From Pseudomonadota bacterium (GTDB lineage: Bacteria > Pseudomonadota > Alphaproteobacteria > Rhizobiales > Phreatobacteraceae): 64,000 nt of DNA. Numbering within the stretch: the stretch's first letter is position 1; every line of letters starts with the position of its first letter. The notes under the pieces are model-generated. The model did not search any database. It was not told the DNA's origin and was given only the letters and a program-made list of their open reading frames with translations. Below, piece by piece: positions 8,538 to 16,090 of this stretch. Where the stretch lies: positions 1-64,000 of the forward strand of contig JAIUOO010000011.1 of assembly GCA_020161695.1 (NCBI GenBank). The letters run 5' to 3'. A program made the translations under genes and the position numbers.

Positions 8538-9365
8538 ATGAACAGCAAATCCCAACCTGCCGCCCTGGTTACCGGAGCATCCTCCGGCATGGGCAAGAGC
8601 ATCGCCAAACGGCTGATTGCCGATGGCTATCTGGTCTATGTGGCCGCCCGCAGCATCGACAAGATGACCGATCTGGCTCAACTGGGTGCAGTACCGCTGG
8701 CGATGGACATCTCCAGGGATGCCGATATCGCCGCGGCGGTCGCCACCATCACGGAACGGTCCGGCGGTGTCGATGTGCTGGTGAACAATGCCGGATACGG
8801 GCTCTACGGGCCGGTCGAAGAGATCGCGCTGGACGAGGCCCGCTATCAGTTCGAGGTCAATGTCTTCGGCCCTGCCCGCCTGACCCAGCTTCTGCTGCCG
8901 GCAATGCGCGCCAGGGGCAAGGGCACCATCGTCAACATCACCTCGATGGGCGGCAAGATCTACACCGTGCTGGGCGCATGGTATCATGCGACCAAGCATG
9001 CCCTGGAGGGCTGGTCCGACAGCCTGCGGCTTGAGGTGGAACCCTTCGGCATTCGTGTGGTGGTGATCGAGCCGGGACTGATCGAAACCGGCTTCGGTGC
9101 AGCGGCCTCGCATGGGCTGCTGGAGCGCTCGGTGAACGGCGCCTATGCAAAGCTGTCGCAGAGCGTGGCCGCTTCGATGGAGCGTAGCTATGGGCGCGGT
9201 CAGGGCACCGATCCGAAGGTGATCGCCGATGTGGTGGGTGACGCCGTGAAGTCTGCACGCCCGAAAACCCGCTATGCCGCCGGCAAATATGCCAAGCTGA
9301 TGATCTGGGTGCGCAAATGGCTGGGCGATCGCGTCTTTGACCGGCTGATCAAGAGCCAGATGTGA
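8538..9365 (+). CDS. short-chain dehydrogenase/reductase (SDR)
   Basis: A classical SDR oxidoreductase using NAD(P)H. The Rossmann TGASSGMGK is at residues 12-20, NNAG at 83-86, and the catalytic set is Ser136, Tyr149 and Lys153 in YHATK. The PGLIETGF motif follows. I chose the ATG at 8538 (275 aa): it places the cofactor motif ten residues from the start, whereas the in-frame start at 8400 adds 46 non-conserved residues across the inverted repeat. AAAGG lies upstream as a possible ribosome site. It is followed after 10 bases by an AraC-type regulator, a common pairing. The substrate cannot be read from sequence. Confidence 0.88.
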   Translation: MNSKSQPAALVTGASSGMGKSIAKRLIADGYLVYVAARSIDKMTDLAQLGAVPLAMDISRDADIAAAVATITERSGGVDVLVNNAGYGLYGPVEEIALDEARYQFEVNVFGPARLTQLLLPAMRARGKGTIVNITSMGGKIYTVLGAWYHATKHALEGWSDSLRLEVEPFGIRVVVIEPGLIETGFGAAASHGLLERSVNGAYAKLSQSVAASMERSYGRGQGTDPKVIADVVGDAVKSARPKTRYAAGKYAKLMIWVRKWLGDRVFDRLIKSQM

Positions 9366-9375
9366 GGACTCTGCC

Positions 9376-10377
9376 TTGAACGGTTATACCAGCGACCGGT
9401 GCCGGTTGCCGCAAGCCTTCTGGCGCACTGCGGAAAGGTTCGACCTGCCCGCGCCCGCCCTGCTGCGGCAGGCGCAGCTGCCTGCGACATTGCATGTCAG
9501 GCCGGATGCGTGGCTGACCACAGCGCAGTATTTCGCGCTGTGGCGGGCGGTCGAGGCCCTGTCGAATGATCCCGCCATCGGGCTTCGGATGACCGTCGAG
9601 ACCGATACATCTGTCCATCCGCCCGCCACCATGTCGGCCTTTTTTGCCCGGGACTATCGCGATGGGCTGCAGAGGCTGGCGCGGTTCAAGCGACTCTGCA
9701 CGCCCGAAGAGCTGACGCTGACCGAGGCAGATGGCGAGTGTCGCATCGCCGTGCGCTGGCTTTTCACCACCGAGGCAGAGCCGGACGCCGCTACCGACGT
9801 CATCTTTGCCGCAATTCTTGAACTGGGCCGGCGGGGCACCGGGCGGCCCATCCGGCCCCTGCGGGTCGAGATGACCCGCCCCGCCTCGGTATCCAACGCG
9901 CATTGCAGCTATTTTGACTGCCCTATCCGCACGGGCTGCTCCCAGAATGCACTGGTGCTGCGCGCGGGCGATCTCGACTTGCCCTTTGCGGGGCATAATC
10001 CCGACCTGCTGGCCATTTTGGACTCGTCGCTGACCGCCTCTCTGGGCGAGATCGAGGCACAATCCACGCTTCCCGAACAGGTCAAGATCCTGATCAAGCG
10101 CCGCATCGCCAGTGGCAAACCGGAAATCGGGGACGTGGCGCGCGAGCTTGGCATGAGCGAGCGCTCGCTGCAGCGCCGGATCGCCGAGCACGGTGCCAGC
10201 TATCGCGGCCTGCTGGATGAAGCACGGCAGGAACTGGGCCGTCATTTGCTTGCGGACGGACGCAATCGCATCGACGAGATCGCCTTCCTGCTCGGATTTC
10301 AGGACACCGGCTCGTTCTACCGCGCGTTTCGAGGCTGGGAGGGCGTCACTCCAGCAACGTGGCGGAGCATGAACTGA
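9376..10377 (+). CDS. AraC-family transcriptional regulator
   Basis: A 333 aa regulator with an N-terminal ligand-binding region of the arabinose_bd/OruR-like type (about residues 20-210) and two C-terminal helix-turn-helix motifs: IGDVARELGMSERSLQRRI and IDEIAFLLGFQDTGSFYRAF, ending in GVTPATWR. The start is a TTG at 9376, ten bases after the SDR stop; no ATG or GTG lies close by in this frame. The effector domain carries three closely spaced cysteines (177, 182, 188) in CSYFDCPIRTGC; many homologues keep only the first part of this segment. It probably controls the upstream SDR gene, possibly through the inverted repeat at 8464-8503. Confidence 0.87.
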   Translation: MNGYTSDRCRLPQAFWRTAERFDLPAPALLRQAQLPATLHVRPDAWLTTAQYFALWRAVEALSNDPAIGLRMTVETDTSVHPPATMSAFFARDYRDGLQRLARFKRLCTPEELTLTEADGECRIAVRWLFTTEAEPDAATDVIFAAILELGRRGTGRPIRPLRVEMTRPASVSNAHCSYFDCPIRTGCSQNALVLRAGDLDLPFAGHNPDLLAILDSSLTASLGEIEAQSTLPEQVKILIKRRIASGKPEIGDVARELGMSERSLQRRIAEHGASYRGLLDEARQELGRHLLADGRNRIDEIAFLLGFQDTGSFYRAFRGWEGVTPATWRSMN

Positions 10378-10488
10378 GGGGGCACCCTGACCGGCGGCCA
10401 TGGCGAGGACGCGCTTTGTCTCTTCCTCTGGTCGCAGCACAGGATGTAATGCTGCGGATCGAAATCCACAGGCGAAGGACGTGCCTCC

Positions 10489-10959
10489 ATGGTCGCTCTG
10501 GCGAGCCAGTTGTTTCCCTTGCTCGCGGCTGCCAGCCTTGGCCTGCTCGCTGGGGCGCTGCTGGCCGAAGACCGGTTGCTGGTGCCCTACTGGCGTACGC
10601 TGTCGGCCAAGGCCCTCTATGAGCTGCACCCGACCTATGGACCGCTCCTGTTTCGCTTCTTCGCTCCGCTGACAATGGCGGCGCCGCCGGCCGCCGCACT
10701 GGCGGCGGTTCAGGTCACCCTGCAATCCGGGGCACTCGCGACGCGCAGCCTCGCCGCGATCTCAGCGGCAGCGCTCGCCTTCAGCCTGGTTGCGATCTAC
10801 CTGCTGTATTTCAAGGCGGCGAACGACGCGCTCGCACGACGCGCCGTGTCGGCCGCGGAACTGCCGGTAGCCTTGGCGACCTGGGCGGCCTGGCACCGCG
10901 CGCGCGTGCTGATCTGCGCGCTCGCCTTCGGACTGTCGCTGGTGACGCTTGTCGCCTGA
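10489..10959 (+). CDS. small integral membrane protein, DUF1772-like
   Basis: A 156 aa protein with four predicted membrane-spanning segments: about residues 6-26, 52-75, 85-108 and 135-155. The spacing, the VPYWRTL turn after the first helix and the RFFAPL segment before the second resemble the DUF1772 (anthrone oxygenase-like) family, whose members are mostly uncharacterised. The ATG at 10489 has AAGGA upstream. It lies 111 bases after the AraC gene and 63 bases before mazG, on the same strand. No catalytic residues can be named. Confidence 0.6.
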   Translation: MVALASQLFPLLAAASLGLLAGALLAEDRLLVPYWRTLSAKALYELHPTYGPLLFRFFAPLTMAAPPAAALAAVQVTLQSGALATRSLAAISAAALAFSLVAIYLLYFKAANDALARRAVSAAELPVALATWAAWHRARVLICALAFGLSLVTLVA

Positions 10960-11022
10960 AGTGAACCTCTTCAGGGTCCACCGGCTCTCCTGTCCTCAAC
11001 CCACCGCTGGGCGCCATTGCCA

Positions 11023-11865
11023 ATGACCTTCAATCCCTCGGATGAGATCGGCGCGCTCGTCGCCATCATGGCGAAGCTGCGCACGCCCGGCGAAGGCTGT
11101 CCGTGGGATCTCGAACAGGATTTTGCGACGATTGCGCCCTATACGATCGAGGAGGCCTATGAGGTTGCCGATGCGATCATCCGAGGCGACTTCTCCGACC
11201 TCAAGGATGAGCTGGGCGATCTGCTGCTGCAGGTGGTCTTTCATGCGCGCATGGCCGAGGAAGCCGGCCACTTCGCCTTTCCGGACGTCGTGCGGGCCAT
11301 CAGCGAGAAGCTGATAAGGCGGCACCCGCATGTGTTCGGCGATGCCGGCCGCCTGCCGACGGCGGCGGTGAACGCCCTCTGGGCCGAGATCAAGGCTGGC
11401 GAGAAGCGGGCCAAGGCCGCGGAGCGGGCCCGGCTCGGGCTACCGGCGGAACCGCCTGCCGGCGTTCTGGGGGGCGTTCCCGTCGCCCTGCCCGGCCTGA
11501 CGCGCGCGCTGAAGCTCCAGGAAAAGGCCGGCGCGGTCGGCTTCGACTGGAACGATGTCGGCAGCGTCCTCGACAAGATCGTCGAGGAAGCGCGCGAGAT
11601 CGCCGAGGCGCGCGCCGCCGACAAGGGCCGCGAGGCGCTGGCCGACGAGGTCGGCGATCTCCTGTTCGCGGCGGTCAATCTCGCGCGCCATCTGGACGTC
11701 GATCCGGAGGCGGCGCTGCGCGGCACCAATGCCAAGTTCGAGCGGCGTTTCCGGTCCATCGAGACCGCGCTTGCCGCCAGGGGCAGCAGTCCGGCCGAGG
11801 CGACGCTCGCCGAGATGGATGCGCTCTGGAACGAGGCCAAGCGTCGCGAGCGCGGCGAAGGCTGA
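11023..11865 (+). CDS. mazG: nucleoside triphosphate pyrophosphohydrolase
   Basis: A house-cleaning all-alpha NTP pyrophosphatase that hydrolyses (d)NTPs to NMP and PPi. It has two MazG repeats. The first has CPWDLEQDF, then EEAYEVADAI and DELGDLLLQVVFHA; the second has VEEAREIAEAR and DEVGDLLFAAVNLARHL. The ExxE and ExxD metal motifs are present in both, as in E. coli MazG. The ATG at 11023 gives 280 aa; a TTG two codons earlier is possible. No mazE or mazF is adjacent. It converges on hflX with a 6-base gap. Confidence 0.92.
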   Translation: MTFNPSDEIGALVAIMAKLRTPGEGCPWDLEQDFATIAPYTIEEAYEVADAIIRGDFSDLKDELGDLLLQVVFHARMAEEAGHFAFPDVVRAISEKLIRRHPHVFGDAGRLPTAAVNALWAEIKAGEKRAKAAERARLGLPAEPPAGVLGGVPVALPGLTRALKLQEKAGAVGFDWNDVGSVLDKIVEEAREIAEARAADKGREALADEVGDLLFAAVNLARHLDVDPEAALRGTNAKFERRFRSIETALAARGSSPAEATLAEMDALWNEAKRRERGEG

Positions 11866-11871
11866 GGCTCG

Positions 11872-13242
11872 TCAGGACGCCGCTGCGAGCCGCCGTTCGA
11901 GCTGGGCGCGCTTTGCCGGGGCGATCCTGAGCGTCACCTGCGTCTCACCGGATTCCATGGCGTGCCGGCTCTCGACCTCGGCATTCTCGTGAATCCAGTT
12001 GAGCGTGCGGCCGTCGGCGGCCGGCACGGTCACGGTCATTCGCTCGTGATCGGCACGGATCAGGTCTTCGATGGCGGCGAGCAGTTCCGGAACGCCCTCC
12101 CCGGTTACCGCCGAGACGAAATGCGGCCGGCGGCCGTCCTCGCCGCGCGCTGCGCGGTTGCGCGCCTCCTCGCGGCCTTCCGCATCCAGCAGATCAACCT
12201 TGTTCCAGACCTCGACCAGTGTCCGGCTCGCGGGATCGATACCGAGATCGGCAAGGATGGCCGCGACGTCGGCGGCCTGCGCCTCAGTGTCGTCGTGGCT
12301 GACGTCGCGCACATGCAGGATCACGTCGGCCTCGATGACCTCCTCCAGCGTCGCGCGGAAGGCCGCGACCAGCATGGTCGGCAGATCGGAGATGAAGCCG
12401 ACCGTGTCGGACAGGATCGCCTTGGTGCCGTTGGGCAGGCGCATCTGGCGGAGCGTCGGGTCGAGGGTTGCGAACAAGAGGTCCTGCGCCAGCACTCCGC
12501 CGGCAGTCAGGGTGTTGAACAGCGTCGACTTGCCGGCATTGGTGTAGCCGACCAGCGCGATGATCGGGTACGGCACGCGGCGGCGGCTTTCGCGATGCAG
12601 GCGGCGGGTGCGCGTCACCTGTTCCAGCTCGCGCTCGATGCGGGTGATGCGCTCCTGGATCATGCGGCGGTCGGCCTCGATCTGCGTCTCGCCGGGGCCT
12701 CCGAGGAAGCCGAAACCGCCGCGCTGGCGCTCCAGGTGGGTCCAGGACCGCACCAGACGGCTCTTCTGATAGCTGAGATGGGCGAGCTCGACCTGAAGCG
12801 AGCCCTCCTTGGTGCGCGCCCGCCGGCCGAAGATCTCGAGGATCAGGCCCGTGCGATCGACGACCTTGGCGCTCCACGCCTTCTCGAGGTTGCGCTGCTG
12901 CACCGGCGACAGGGCGGCATCGACGAAGACGAGCCCTGCCCCATGCGCCGTGACGAGGCCGGCGATCTCGTCGACCTTGCCCTTGCCGATCAGCGTCGCC
13001 GGCCGGATCGTGCCGAGCGTGACGATGACCGCTTCCATGACGTCGAGTTCGATCGCCGCGGCAAGGCCCACCGCCTCGTCTCGCTTGGCTTCCGCCGTGC
13101 GCACGGGCAGATGCGCCTCCTCGCCGCCGCGGCCGCCTTTCGGGACGGGCACGACGACGACGACACGGGTTGGCTCGCCGCGCGGCTCGTCGGAGCCGGC
13201 GTTATGCGATGAATCGATGATGTCCGGACGTCTGATGTCCAA
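11872..13242 (-). CDS. hflX: ribosome-associated GTPase HflX
   Basis: A GTPase that binds 50S subunits and splits stalled or heat-damaged ribosomes. The glycine-rich linker [16 protein letters not shown] is at about residues 174-190; G1 is GYTNAGKST at 232-240, G3 is [10 protein letters not shown], and G4 is NKVD. A leading HflX N-terminal domain carries [14 protein letters not shown]. The 456 aa length is normal for rhizobial proteins. It lies 32 bases downstream of hfq on the same strand, the conserved hfq-hflX order. Confidence 0.94.
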   Translation of the reverse strand: MDIRRPDIIDSSHNAGSDEPRGEPTRVVVVVPVPKGGRGGEEAHLPVRTAEAKRDEAVGLAAAIELDVMEAVIVTLGTIRPATLIGKGKVDEIAGLVTAHGAGLVFVDAALSPVQQRNLEKAWSAKVVDRTGLILEIFGRRARTKEGSLQVELAHLSYQKSRLVRSWTHLERQRGGFGFLGGPGETQIEADRRMIQERITRIERELEQVTRTRRLHRESRRRVPYPIIALVGYTNAGKSTLFNTLTAGGVLAQDLLFATLDPTLRQMRLPNGTKAILSDTVGFISDLPTMLVAAFRATLEEVIEADVILHVRDVSHDDTEAQAADVAAILADLGIDPASRTLVEVWNKVDLLDAEGREEARNRAARGEDGRRPHFVSAVTGEGVPELLAAIEDLIRADHERMTVTVPAADGRTLNWIHENAEVESRHAMESGETQVTLRIAPAKRAQLERRLAAAS

Positions 13243-13274
13243 ATAGAGCCTCGGATGACGAGAAGAGCCGGTGA

Positions 13275-13526
13275 TCAGGCCCGCTCGCCCTCCCCGTCCT
13301 GCGGTTCGAAGAGCTGGACCGGCGCGCCCGGCATGATGGTCGATATGGCGTGCTTATAGACCAATTGCGAGTGGCCGTCGCGCCGAAGCAGGACGCAGAA
13401 ATTGTCGAACCAGGTGACGACACCCTGCAGCTTGACGCCGTTGACGAGGAAAATCGTCAGCGGAATCTTCTGCTTGCGGACGTGGTTGAGGAAGGTGTCC
13501 TGGAGGTTCTGAGCTCGTTCCGCCAT
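13275..13526 (-). CDS. hfq: RNA chaperone Hfq
   Basis: An Sm-like hexameric RNA chaperone that pairs small RNAs with mRNAs. The 83 aa protein has the Sm1 region ([19 protein letters not shown], then NGVKLQG) and the Sm2 motif YKHAIS at residues 57-62. The C-terminal tail is short and acidic (QDGEGERA), as in other alphaproteobacteria. It sits at the tail of the nitrogen-regulation gene block, between the aminotransferase gene and hflX. The 160-base upstream interval probably contains its own promoter. Confidence 0.96.
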   Translation of the reverse strand: MAERAQNLQDTFLNHVRKQKIPLTIFLVNGVKLQGVVTWFDNFCVLLRRDGHSQLVYKHAISTIMPGAPVQLFEPQDGEGERA

Positions 13527-13686
13527 TGTCTTTTTCCGTTGTTGCCGCGGACCAGACGCCGCGAAGGTTTATTCGGCCGGCTCGCGCCAGCCTCAGGCTT
13601 GTTTTTCGGCTAGCCTATCAAGGCGCATCATGCCGCACTGCACAAGTGGCGAGTCGTCACAGGCTCGTGTGCAATCCGGCAAGGTC

Positions 13687-14544
13687 TCAGACGATCTCCG
13701 CAACCTCGTGGAACTTGGAGCGCAGTTCGGTGGCGATCGAGCCAGGCGCGCCGTTGCCCACGGGACGGCCGTCGATTTCGACGATCGGCATGACGATCGT
13801 CGTCGCCGAGGACAGGAAGGCCTCGCGGGCGTTCTGGGCCTCCTCGATCGTGAACTTGCGCTCTTCGATCCGGACGCCTTCGCGCTTGCACAGGTCGAAC
13901 AGCGTCGTGCGGGTGATGCCCTTCAGGATGCCGTTGTCGGCGAAGCGTGTGACGAGGACGCCGTCCTTGGTGATGATCCAGGCATTGGTCGAGGACCCCT
14001 CGGTCACGAAGCCGTCCTCGTCCACCAGCCAGGCCTCGTAGGCGCCGGCCTCGCGGGCGGCCTGCTTGGCGAGGCAGTTCGGCAGGAGGCCGACCGACTT
14101 GATGTCGACGCGCTCCCAGCGGTTGTCCGGCAGCGAGATCACCTTCACGCCCTTGGCGGCGCTGGCCTCGCCCTTGGAGGGATCGATGTTCTTGGCGGTG
14201 ACGACCAGGGCCGGCGGCGTGCCGGGCTTCGGGAAGGCGTGGTCGCGCCGGGCGACGCCGCGCGTCACCTGCATGTAGACGAGACCCTCGCGGACGCGGT
14301 TGCGACGCACGGTCTCGCGCAGGACGACGCCCAGCGGGCCGCGTGCCATCGGCAGGTCGATCCGCAGCTCGCGCAGGGAGCGCTCGAGCCTGTCCACATG
14401 GCGCGTCTCGTCGACCAGCCGGCCGCCGCGCACCTCGCAGACCTCATAGACGCCGTCGGCGAACTGATAACCCCGGTCCTCGATATGTACGGCCGCCTCC
14501 CCGTGAGGAACGTAGCTGCCGTTCACATAGGCGACACGCGACAT
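13687..14544 (-). CDS. dat: D-amino-acid transaminase (D-alanine aminotransferase)
   Basis: A fold-type IV PLP enzyme of the branched-chain/D-amino acid aminotransferase family that interconverts D-alanine and D-glutamate. The motif RGYQFADGVYEV follows the start, the PLP lysine is Lys149 in DIKS, and the cofactor-binding VTEGSSTNAW segment is clear. The ATG at 14544 (285 aa) is preferred to the one at 14562 because GGGGGAG precedes it at ribosome-site distance. D-Ala aminotransferase is favoured over IlvE by RGYQFADG and NLLPN-like LLPNCLAKQ. In Rhizobiales it usually follows ntrX and precedes hfq, as here. It may supply D-Glu for peptidoglycan. Confidence 0.85.
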   Translation of the reverse strand: MSRVAYVNGSYVPHGEAAVHIEDRGYQFADGVYEVCEVRGGRLVDETRHVDRLERSLRELRIDLPMARGPLGVVLRETVRRNRVREGLVYMQVTRGVARRDHAFPKPGTPPALVVTAKNIDPSKGEASAAKGVKVISLPDNRWERVDIKSVGLLPNCLAKQAAREAGAYEAWLVDEDGFVTEGSSTNAWIITKDGVLVTRFADNGILKGITRTTLFDLCKREGVRIEERKFTIEEAQNAREAFLSSATTIVMPIVEIDGRPVGNGAPGSIATELRSKFHEVAEIV

Positions 14545-14638
14545 CGTCAGACACTCCCCCATCCCTGGCTACCGTTGCGGGATTGCCGCGGCCACAGGGC
14601 GAACCGGCGCGTCCACCGCACCGCAACAGCGTATGTCG

Positions 14639-14665
14639 CACGGTTCGCCTGCCGCGCGAACCGTG
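14639..14665. repeat. perfect 10-base inverted repeat between ntrX and dat
   Basis: CACGGTTCGC (14639-14648) and GCGAACCGTG (14656-14665) are exact complements separated by seven bases. It lies 44 bases after the ntrX stop and about 95 bases before the dat start on the reverse strand. Neither side has a T tract, so a simple intrinsic terminator is unlikely. It could be a protein-binding site or a processing hairpin. Confidence 0.55.
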
Positions 14666-14708
14666 GACGGGCGTCAGACGCGCAAGGCGGCCTTGCCGAA
14701 AATGCGGA

Positions 14709-16076
14709 TCACTCGACCGACAGGGCCTTCAGCTTCCGGTGAAGAGCCGAGCGCTCCATGCCGATGAACTCGGCCGTGCGAGAGATGTTGCCGCCGAACC
14801 TGTTGATCTGCGCGGCGAGATATTCGCGCTCGAAGGCTTCGCGCGCCTCGCGCAGCGGCAGGGCCATGAGGTGCTCGCCCCCCTGCCCGGTCGGCATGGA
14901 CGGCGCCGACGAGCCGACATCGGGCGGCAACATCGACACATCGACCACGGCATCCGGATTGCCGCCAGCGAGAATCAGCACACGCTCGATATTGTTGCGC
15001 AGCTGCCGCAGGTTGCCCGGCCAGTCGTGCGACTGGAGCACCGCCATGGCGTCGTCGCCGATCTTGCGGCGCGGCAGACCGGACACGGTGGCCAGTTGCT
15101 CAACGAAATGCTCGACGAGCGCCGGAATGTCCTCGCGCCGTTCGGCGAGCGAAGGCACGCGGATCGGCACGACCGCCAGGCGGTGGTAGAGATCCTCGCG
15201 GAAGCGGCCCTCGACGATGTCGCTCTGGATGTCGCGGGCGGTCGCCGAGATCAGACGCACATCGACCTGTACCTTGGTCGTGCCGCCGACGCGCTGGAAG
15301 CTCTGTTCGACCAGAACGCGCAGAATGCGGTTCTGGGTCTCACGCGGCATTTCCGCGACCTCCTCGATGAACAGCGTGCCGCCATGCGCCTCTTCCATGG
15401 CGCCGACCTTCCGGCCCTCGCCATTCATCGCCTCCGACCCGAACAGTTCGATCTCCATCCGGTCCGGCGTGATGGCGGCGGCATTGATCACGACGAAGGG
15501 ACCGTTCGCGCGCTGGGACGCCGCGTGGATCGTGCGGGCGGTCAGTTCCTTGCCGGCGCCGGAGGCGCCGAAGATCATGGTCCGGCTGTTCGTCGGCGCA
15601 ACGCGCTCGATCGTCTGCCGAAGCTGGTTCATCGCCGAGGACTTGCCGACGAGGCCCGCGGCCTGGCCGGATATCTGCCGCAGCTCCTTGACCTCGCGGC
15701 GCAGGCGCGAGGTCTCGATGGCCCGCTCGGCGATCAGCACCAGGCGGTCGGCCTTGAACGGCTTCTCGATATAGTCATAGGCGCCGCGCTTGATGGCGGA
15801 GACAGCCGTCTCGATGTTGCCGTGGCCGGAAATCATGACCACCGGCACCTCGGCGTGGCGCTCCTTCATCACGTCCAGAAGTTGCAGTCCGTCGAGCCGG
15901 GACCCCTGCATCCAGATGTCGAGAAAGACGAGATTGGGCCTGCGCGCCTCGATGGCAGCGAGAGCCTCGTCCGAATTGCGGGCCGTGCGCGTGCGGTAGC
16001 CCTCGTCGTCGAGGATGCCCGCCACGATGTCCCGGATGTCCGCCTCGTCGTCGACTACGAGAATGTCGCCTGCCAT
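14709..16076 (-). CDS. ntrX: response regulator NtrX
   Basis: The response regulator partner of NtrY, implicated in nitrogen, redox and envelope control in alphaproteobacteria. A receiver domain (phosphoacceptor Asp53 in FLDIW) is followed by an AAA+ domain with Walker A GASGAGKE at 170-177 and Walker B GGTLFIEEV, then a Fis-type helix-turn-helix (FGGNISRTAEFIGMERSALHRKL). The sigma-54-contacting GAFTGA loop is missing: the equivalent segment reads GSEAMNGEGRKVGAMEEA. This is known for NtrX and means it need not act as a classical sigma-54 activator. Length 455 aa. It begins 14 bases after ntrY. Confidence 0.95.
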   Translation of the reverse strand: MAGDILVVDDEADIRDIVAGILDDEGYRTRTARNSDEALAAIEARRPNLVFLDIWMQGSRLDGLQLLDVMKERHAEVPVVMISGHGNIETAVSAIKRGAYDYIEKPFKADRLVLIAERAIETSRLRREVKELRQISGQAAGLVGKSSAMNQLRQTIERVAPTNSRTMIFGASGAGKELTARTIHAASQRANGPFVVINAAAITPDRMEIELFGSEAMNGEGRKVGAMEEAHGGTLFIEEVAEMPRETQNRILRVLVEQSFQRVGGTTKVQVDVRLISATARDIQSDIVEGRFREDLYHRLAVVPIRVPSLAERREDIPALVEHFVEQLATVSGLPRRKIGDDAMAVLQSHDWPGNLRQLRNNIERVLILAGGNPDAVVDVSMLPPDVGSSAPSMPTGQGGEHLMALPLREAREAFEREYLAAQINRFGGNISRTAEFIGMERSALHRKLKALSVE

Positions 16077-16090
16077 GCTCCCCGATCCAT

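Noticed and set aside
9349..10725. 458-codon reverse frame across the AraC gene
   Set aside because: No recognisable domain; it mirrors the codon pattern of the AraC-type gene and is a compositional shadow.
11962..13212. 416-codon forward frame inside hflX
   Set aside because: Antisense of the HflX GTPase domain; the product is Asp/Arg/Gly/Ala-rich with no motif.
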